DNA of 22,254 nucleotides from a bacterium (GTDB taxonomy: Bacteria > Patescibacteria > Dojkabacteria > SC72). The position numbers and the translations under genes were made by a program. The stretch spans positions 1 to 22,254 of the forward strand of contig JAKPKF010000280.1 in NCBI GenBank assembly GCA_029553845.1, written 5' to 3'. This document shows positions 17,303 to 22,254 of this stretch, piece by piece; position 1 is the first letter of the stretch; every line of letters starts with the position of its first letter. The notes below the pieces were generated by a model. It searched no databases, was not told the origin of the DNA, and worked only from the letters and a program-made list of their open reading frames with translations.

Positions 17303-20203
17303 TTATAAATTTCTCATGGCTTTTATTATAGCTCCATTCCTGGCAGTAATGCCCTTACTTTCTTTCTCTCTTTCCTCCTTGGTCTTCTTTCTCCACCCTA
17401 CTACACGCCGTTCTCCTGTAATAGGATCGCTCTCATAACGGGCAACCATATCACGCCTGTCACTATATTCATCTTCATCAAAGCCGATTCCACTATAGTC
17501 CCATGCATAATAAGGAGCATTCCAATTCTGTGCCCTGAATCTTGGATCAAATCTGTAGTTGTACAGGTTTTCGTATGCTGCAAGAGTACGATTGTTCAAC
17601 TGATTCTTCATATACTTGTCGCTAATAGACATCAACGCCTCTCTCCACAGTGCCTTTGTATTAGACTTAGCTTGGGCCTGACGCTGATACTGCTGGTCAA
17701 GTATTGCAAGATTCTTGAGCTGAGCATCATTCAACATAGCCCTATTCTCTCCATATACCTTGTCCCTCATCGCCTGATTCAACCTGAACTCTTCAGCATT
17801 GATTTTATTAAGGGCTTGTGCAGCCTGAGAAGCAATCATAGCCTGTGCAGCAGGATTGTTTCCAGCCATTCTTTGAGCACTTCTCACCTGAGCAATTACA
17901 TCATTCTTCTGATCAGCAAATGAAACAGAATAAGGACTTCCTAATTGTGGCTGAAAGAATTGAGCCTGTACAGGTTCTTCCTTATCTGTAAGGGCAAACA
18001 TCTCTCCCATCAATTGTCTGGGATCAAGTCTCTCTGTATCACTTGGTCTGAAATATGGTAGAAGTGAATTAATTCCTAAAGTCATTAAATCTGCAATTTC
18101 TTCTTTCGTTAATTTTCCATCACGTTTTTCTGATTTTTTGCCACTCTTATCATACAAGTCTGCAAGTACATCTAACACCTTGTCATTAGTCTGTTGTACT
18201 CCTCTTCCTAATGCTGTTATTTCAGTTTCATCATCATTATATTTATATCTCTCATATGGAGTTTTCATGCGAGGAGGAGCTACGTCATTTGGTCCACGAA
18301 GAGTAGATTGCATAGCTACAGCATCTGCTACAGCTTCATCTAACTTAGAAAGTTTTTTAGCTTTTTTTGTTGATGGTTTCTCTTTTGTAGAAGTGTTACT
18401 TGTTACATTTCCTTGATTATATTTCATTGCAATCTCATCATCCCAATTATGAGGAACGATAGGTTCATGATACAATTGAGGATTCTTAGGAGTTAATACA
18501 TTTGGATTTACATATCCTGTATCAGGAGAAAGATAAGGAGATTGTGTTCCTATAATAGGAATATTCGGGAAACTTCCTGGAGCAATAGTAGGAACAGGAG
18601 ATTTAGTATTTACTTCATTCTGTATTGTAGGAACATCCTCCCACGTAACAGGAGGAAAAGAATGCCTCATAAACCAATTACCTATACTTCTTTCTCTTTC
18701 ATTATATCCAGGTTCAGCTTCTATACCAAGTAATTTAGCTAAACCACTTCTATATTGTGGCTTTTTTATACCACTTTGTGCTTTTGGAATAATTGCTCCT
18801 TTCTTAGCTATTTTATATTTACCCTTAGAGAGAGCATTGGCATCTACATTCATCTCTTCAGCAGTTTGATTGATTGCCTCTTGAAGAGAGGCTAATTGCT
18901 GCTTCTCACTTGCATAAGCTTTTAGCTTTTGTGTAGTGCCCATAAGGGTAGCCTTTGCTGAATTCAATTTAAGCTTATCAAATGAATTTGTAGGAGATAA
19001 GTCCTCAACAGAAAGAAGAGCCTTCTCAGCCTTCTTATTTTGTTTTGCTTCTTCCTTTGCTATATCTTTCACTTTCTTCTTAAATGTTTGCTTTGTTCCA
19101 GGAATAGTTAAATCACCAAACACTACTAAATCTTCATCTGTTCCTCCACTCTGTAATTTAACAGCAGGTTCTCCACCTTCCACTTCTACAGGATTACGCC
19201 CATAAGCAACAGGCATTCCTCCTTCTGCATGGGAAGGCCCTGTAAATTCTATTGTTTCTCCTCCATCAGGAAGGAATGGATTATAGGAAAGTGATTTTGC
19301 TCCTCCTTTTCCTATCCTTAATTCCCCTTCAGTTTCCATATTGCTCACATTACCACCAGAAGCCATATAAGCATTATTTGTATTGAACAATCCTTGCATA
19401 CCTTTTCCCATAGCCATTTGGTTTATATTTCCTTCAAACCTATCTTGGTATTTCTTTGTTTTCTCTGGATTGGTATCAATAAGATTTCCTACAGCACTAA
19501 GGATGGGTTTGGCTAATGTTCCTACAATAGGTCCAACTCCAGGTATCATGCTAACAATATCACCAGCAACTCCTCCAAATGTAGCTCCTGCACTCTCACC
19601 TCCGCTCAATTGAGTTGCAAAATTAGTAAGCCTTTCACTTCCTATCCCCTGCAATATGTCGCCAAACTGAGCCTTCGGTATTTTTGCTCCCTTCTTTGCC
19701 AGCACCCCTTTGCCCACTCCATATACAGGGAAAAATTCATCGCCTGCATTTATTATATCATCAGGTCTCACATACTCACGTTCAATACGCTCAGGAGTAA
19801 GTTGTGAAGCCTGTAAGGTAACATCAGACACTTTCTTCCATTGAGTGGCTTCCTGTAACTTTTTCCTCTCATTCTTGAGTTGCTCGAATCCTTTTACTAA
19901 TCCTTCAGCTATATTCATAGCAGGACCAGCCATTGCACCAAAATCAAATCCATTTGAAACACCAGCCAAAGTCTTAGTATCTAATTGAGAGGCTAACTGT
20001 TGAGTTGGTATGGGAGCAATGTAATCCATTGTAGGCATCGTCATACCTACCTGAGCTTTCTTCACCTTAGCTCCTCTCATGGCCTTTTTGAAAGCTGCAC
20101 CATGTACTTTCATAAAAGAATCTTCATCAGGAAACATCTTATAGAAAGAATCAATGTCCTTAGCTCCTGAGAGTTTTAATATTGTATCTATTGTTGTGCT
20201 CAT
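17303..20203 (-). CDS. Gly/Pro-rich virion-type protein of the crAss-like polymerase module (966 aa)
   Basis: It runs from ATG (20203-20201) to TAA (17305-17303). Layout: a helical N-terminus; a hydrophobic Gly-rich stretch (about 203-240, GDIVSMIPGVGPIVGTLAKP); a Gly-rich module at 290-350 with GELRIGKGG, GPSHAEGGMPVAYG and PVEVEGGEP; a Lys-rich helix (370-450); a Pro-rich, probably disordered part (about 510-620); and an Ala/Gln-rich helical C-terminal part (780-870). The GPSH-x-x-GG ... VEVEGGE pattern is one I recognise from virion proteins of crAss-like and other Bacteroidota phages; its function is unknown. A short motif (A-K-K-G-A-x-I-P-K-A-Q-x-G) appears twice, with partial copies at both ends. 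The start overlaps the preceding stop as ATGA, so the two are probably coupled. I infer a packaged or structural role; no enzyme motif is seen. Confidence 0.82.
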   Translation of the reverse strand: MSTTIDTILKLSGAKDIDSFYKMFPDEDSFMKVHGAAFKKAMRGAKVKKAQVGMTMPTMDYIAPIPTQQLASQLDTKTLAGVSNGFDFGAMAGPAMNIAEGLVKGFEQLKNERKKLQEATQWKKVSDVTLQASQLTPERIEREYVRPDDIINAGDEFFPVYGVGKGVLAKKGAKIPKAQFGDILQGIGSERLTNFATQLSGGESAGATFGGVAGDIVSMIPGVGPIVGTLAKPILSAVGNLIDTNPEKTKKYQDRFEGNINQMAMGKGMQGLFNTNNAYMASGGNVSNMETEGELRIGKGGAKSLSYNPFLPDGGETIEFTGPSHAEGGMPVAYGRNPVEVEGGEPAVKLQSGGTDEDLVVFGDLTIPGTKQTFKKKVKDIAKEEAKQNKKAEKALLSVEDLSPTNSFDKLKLNSAKATLMGTTQKLKAYASEKQQLASLQEAINQTAEEMNVDANALSKGKYKIAKKGAIIPKAQSGIKKPQYRSGLAKLLGIEAEPGYNERERSIGNWFMRHSFPPVTWEDVPTIQNEVNTKSPVPTIAPGSFPNIPIIGTQSPYLSPDTGYVNPNVLTPKNPQLYHEPIVPHNWDDEIAMKYNQGNVTSNTSTKEKPSTKKAKKLSKLDEAVADAVAMQSTLRGPNDVAPPRMKTPYERYKYNDDETEITALGRGVQQTNDKVLDVLADLYDKSGKKSEKRDGKLTKEEIADLMTLGINSLLPYFRPSDTERLDPRQLMGEMFALTDKEEPVQAQFFQPQLGSPYSVSFADQKNDVIAQVRSAQRMAGNNPAAQAMIASQAAQALNKINAEEFRLNQAMRDKVYGENRAMLNDAQLKNLAILDQQYQRQAQAKSNTKALWREALMSISDKYMKNQLNNRTLAAYENLYNYRFDPRFRAQNWNAPYYAWDYSGIGFDEDEYSDRRDMVARYESDPITGERRVVGWRKKTKEEREKESKGITARNGAIIKAMRNL
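18770..18808 (-). repeat. Peptide repeat copy AKKGAIIPKAQSG (residues 466-478)
   Basis: Second full copy of the motif, about 300 residues after the first. Reduced versions occur at residues 46-53 (KVKKAQVG, 20045-20068) and at the extreme C-terminus (ARNGAIIKAMRNL, 17306-17344). Confidence 0.7.
19154..19336 (-). other. Gly-rich GPSHxxGG / VEVEGGE module (residues 290-350 of the 966-aa protein)
   Basis: The module reads GELRIGKGG ... LPDGGETIEFTGPSHAEGG ... GRNPVEVEGGEPAVKLQSGG. A looser relative sits in the 680-residue protein at about 90-120 (GELKIMFPGEEHEFEGGSVT then ELPIAQEG). The shared order GELxI, then G-x-x-H, then E-G-G suggests a common small beta-rich fold. Its presence in both neighbours may mark proteins destined for the same place in the virion. 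The function is not known to me. Confidence 0.5.
19661..19699 (-). repeat. Peptide repeat copy AKKGAKIPKAQFG (residues 169-181)
   Basis: First full copy of a 13-residue motif, matching the second copy at 11 of 13 positions. Confidence 0.7.
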
Positions 20204-22242
20204 AGCTCTTTGTATTTATTCAACCACCCATTATCCTCTGTAAAGGTACGCAATTGCTTTGATTTTTTTATGTTACCTCCATCTTCATAATTTATCATTG
20301 GATTACTCCAGTCCCTATTTAATCTACCCTTATTTAATGAGCTTTTTATTAACTCTGGATGGGGGTATAATGATCTTAGATTTACGGATGATGATGGAGG
20401 TATAATTATTTCAGGCCAATTCATACCAACACCTTTAGTGCTTGTCGCACTATATATGGCATCTACCTGTTTATCTTTAATAAACTTATTCCATATCTCT
20501 CTATTCTTACCAACTCCAAATGCAGTTGGATTACCTTCATATGATAATCCTCCTTTATCTTTTCTTACAATAGGTTTACTTATCTTCTTTAATAAATTAT
20601 CTACCTCTATTTGCGGAGAAGTAAATCTAACAGTTGGCTTCTTAAAATCTCTAATATCATTTATTATTACCTTCTTTTCTATTCCACTATGTATAAATGG
20701 CTCTTGCAACAATCCATAATCCTGAGAAGGAATATCCGCAAAATAAGTACCCTCCCCTAACCATCCTGGATTAATCCTTTCTTCTGTTGGATAGTTTGGA
20801 TTATATTCTGTCATTGGTCTGTTTGTAGAATGATATAAAACACCCTTTGCTCCTGATTCATTATAAGATTTCTGTATAAACTTAGATATATCTTCATTAC
20901 TTAACATAGATACATCTTCTCCGAAATGATTTTTATAATAACTTCTAACAGAATTTATCATCTGAGGGCTTCTGAACTGCGGAGATATTTCATCAGAAAA
21001 AGTTCCTATATATTTCTGTATATTTTTTGCTAGAGGAGTTAAACTATTAGCAGAGGGTTCAGTTGATGCATAATAAAAATTATCATATAGATTAACATAT
21101 GAAGGACGTTTATAATCATTTACTATGTGAGGAGAAGATACTTCATCGGATCTACTTGGATCAGCATAACCTATTTTAGATTTATTTCTCTTAAATTTCT
21201 CTATTCCATATATGTAGTCTCTGTCAAGACTTAATTGTGGAGGATTTTGTCCTCCTTTATATATTTTATGAGGGGAAAGAAGAGTCTCCTCTCCTGCATA
21301 ATGATGATATGGTAAACTACCACTTGCAGGAGACATACTCTCTATAACTTGTTTATCTATTAATGCTTCTTTACTAGGAGCACCATATAACTTAGGATCT
21401 ACCTCAATTAGTTTTTTATTCAATCTTCTAAACATTTTCATATTCCCTGACTGTAAATCTACAATATCAGGAAAAGAATATGTTTGTGAAGGATGAGTTT
21501 TACCATATGATATAGATAAAGGATTAGCAGATACAGGTTTATTAGTACTAAGTTCAAGTACATATTGTCCTTTTTTAGGAAAACTCTTAGTTACTGTTAA
21601 TCCTTTTTCTTTTAATGTTGGGGTGATTAATCCTTTCTCTCTTATCGCTTTAGATATCTGCCCCTCAGTAAGTCTTCTGTAATATTTATTAGGTAGATTA
21701 GCTCCAGGTAAAATATTCATTAATCCTGTATCAGGATCGCTATGTCCTGTTAAATAAGATACGACAGGTTCTACAATATCTGTTATAGGAAAGTCTTTAA
21801 ATAATTGAGGCTTGTGTTCCTGATAGCCAGAATATACTTTATCATTAAATCTCTGTAACCAATTCCTATCATCACTTCTAATACTTGCCCCTTCCTGAGC
21901 TATAGGAAGCTCTGTAACAGACCCTCCTTCAAACTCATGTTCTTCTCCAGGAAACATTATTTTAAGCTCTCCTGTGTCACTCATAGCAAGTATAGGGAAA
22001 GGAACTTGATCCATTGATATAGAAGTTGTAGGACGATTGGAGACTATTTGTACAGGCTTTCCATAATTCTCTTGATTGCGATAACCTTCATTATCTTGAA
22101 TAGGAAATATACCCTGTGTAGAGGGTTGTTCAGCAATTGATTGTAACACTTCAGGGACATATTGATTCTCTATATTATAATTAATAGGAGCTTCAACAGG
22201 AGGAAGGGTTTTAACAGGAATTCTGTTAGCTCTCCATTCCAT
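20200..22242 (-). CDS. Virion-module protein with C-terminal ADP-ribosyltransferase-like domain (680 aa or more)
   Basis: The first ATG in the window is at 22242, but the frame stays open to the right edge (codons for A-K-T-R precede it), so the true start may lie outside. The stop is TGA (20202-20200), overlapping the next ATG as ATGA. Residues 90-120 carry a Gly-rich module like that of the 966-residue neighbour. Residues about 160-460 are unrecognised. Residues about 462-625 look like an ADP-ribosyltransferase of the H-Y-E class: GVLYHSTN (H471), GWLGEGTYFAD (Y500), and a late VDAIYSAT ... NWPEIIIPPSSSV with E611 in the position of the catalytic acid. The C-terminus, NYEDGGNIKK then EDNGWLNKY, resembles short tails I associate with Bacteroidota-phage virion proteins. 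If packaged, it could modify a host target on entry, as T4 Alt does. The target is unknown. Confidence 0.78.
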   Translation of the reverse strand: MEWRANRIPVKTLPPVEAPINYNIENQYVPEVLQSIAEQPSTQGIFPIQDNEGYRNQENYGKPVQIVSNRPTTSISMDQVPFPILAMSDTGELKIMFPGEEHEFEGGSVTELPIAQEGASIRSDDRNWLQRFNDKVYSGYQEHKPQLFKDFPITDIVEPVVSYLTGHSDPDTGLMNILPGANLPNKYYRRLTEGQISKAIREKGLITPTLKEKGLTVTKSFPKKGQYVLELSTNKPVSANPLSISYGKTHPSQTYSFPDIVDLQSGNMKMFRRLNKKLIEVDPKLYGAPSKEALIDKQVIESMSPASGSLPYHHYAGEETLLSPHKIYKGGQNPPQLSLDRDYIYGIEKFKRNKSKIGYADPSRSDEVSSPHIVNDYKRPSYVNLYDNFYYASTEPSANSLTPLAKNIQKYIGTFSDEISPQFRSPQMINSVRSYYKNHFGEDVSMLSNEDISKFIQKSYNESGAKGVLYHSTNRPMTEYNPNYPTEERINPGWLGEGTYFADIPSQDYGLLQEPFIHSGIEKKVIINDIRDFKKPTVRFTSPQIEVDNLLKKISKPIVRKDKGGLSYEGNPTAFGVGKNREIWNKFIKDKQVDAIYSATSTKGVGMNWPEIIIPPSSSVNLRSLYPHPELIKSSLNKGRLNRDWSNPMINYEDGGNIKKSKQLRTFTEDNGWLNKYKEL
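20368..20859 (-). other. ADP-ribosyltransferase-like domain (residues about 462-625)
   Basis: Three motifs occur in the right order and spacing for an ART fold. First is a strand with the NAD-binding histidine (VLYHST, H471). Second is a G-x-G-x-Y-F-A-D motif with the stacking tyrosine (Y500), after a loop of about 30 residues. Third is a late strand pair (QVDAIYSATS, then WPEIIIPPSSSVNL) with a single glutamate, E611. The glutamate is about 110 residues after the tyrosine, which is typical. No E-x-E pair is present, which argues for the H-Y-E rather than the R-S-E class. Basis: family motifs recognised by eye. Confidence 0.65.
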
Positions 22243-22254
22243 TCTTGTTTTTGC

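Noticed and set aside
4712..17583. Three short minus-strand frames (4712-4900, 13997-14194, 17401-17583) nested in other frames of the large genes
   Set aside because: They overlap coding sequence in the wrong frame and their translations look like random out-of-frame sequence.
694..20719. Many plus-strand open frames of 60-101 codons inside the large genes
   Set aside because: All sit antisense to well-supported minus-strand genes, have no recognisable domains and have shadow-like compositions rich in Ser, Leu, Phe and Ile.
171..22242. Use of an alternative genetic code with TAG read as an amino acid, as in some crAss-like phages
   Set aside because: The visible stops are TAA three times and TGA once, and the large frames are intact under the standard code, so nothing here calls for TAG recoding. 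The absence of TAG stops in four genes is too little to argue either way.
1..22254. tRNA genes, CRISPR arrays, insertion sequences, strong terminators
   Set aside because: Nearly every base is in a supported coding frame, and I saw no cloverleaf, spaced direct repeats, transposase motifs or GC-rich hairpins followed by a T run.

Overview
The window looks like part of the genome of a crAss-like phage (order Crassvirales), a tailed dsDNA phage group of Bacteroidota hosts. The call rests on the second-largest to largest reading frames rather than on any database search. A 4,789-residue minus-strand protein carries the single-chain RNA polymerase signature of this group (a G-S-D-F-D-I-D-K motif, residues 3481-3488, set in the expected flanking sequence). 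Upstream of it lie two large proteins whose sequence style matches the capsid-packaged proteins encoded next to the polymerase in crAss-like phages. The DNA is AT-rich, coding density is close to 100 percent, ribosome-binding sites are weak or absent, and every gene is on the minus strand.

Layout in the direction of transcription (high to low coordinates): a 680-residue or longer protein ending in a probable ADP-ribosyltransferase (ART) domain (20200-22242, open to the window edge); a 966-residue Gly/Pro-rich virion-type protein (17303-20203) joined to it by an ATGA overlap; a 45-bp AT-rich gap with a possible promoter; a 905-residue helical virion-type protein (14540-17257); the giant protein (171-14540) joined by a TAATG overlap; and, 3 bases further on, the first 55 codons of a small unknown protein that runs off the left edge. 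There are no tRNAs, rRNAs, CRISPR arrays, insertion sequences or clear terminators, and no gene-free stretch longer than 45 bases.

The giant protein reads as a chain of modules: an N-terminal region with several hydrophobic Gly/Ala-rich segments, a long coiled coil, Pro/Lys/Glu-rich linkers, a zincin-like metallopeptidase domain with an unusual HEVFE motif, about 2,200 residues of virion RNA polymerase, and a C-terminal tail. The tail holds a macro-like domain flanked by what look like the two halves of a YpsA/molybdenum-carrier-type SLOG nucleotide-binding domain, in swapped order.

The most interesting proposal is that the polymerase module is wrapped in NAD/ADP-ribose chemistry: an ART in the first gene, and macro-like and SLOG-like nucleotide-binding folds at the end of the giant gene. 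If these proteins are packaged and injected together, as the polymerase is in the studied crAss-like phage phi14:2, the phage could deliver transcription, host modification and anti-defence activities in one shot. The ART, macro and SLOG assignments rest on motif recognition by eye and need profile and structure searches.
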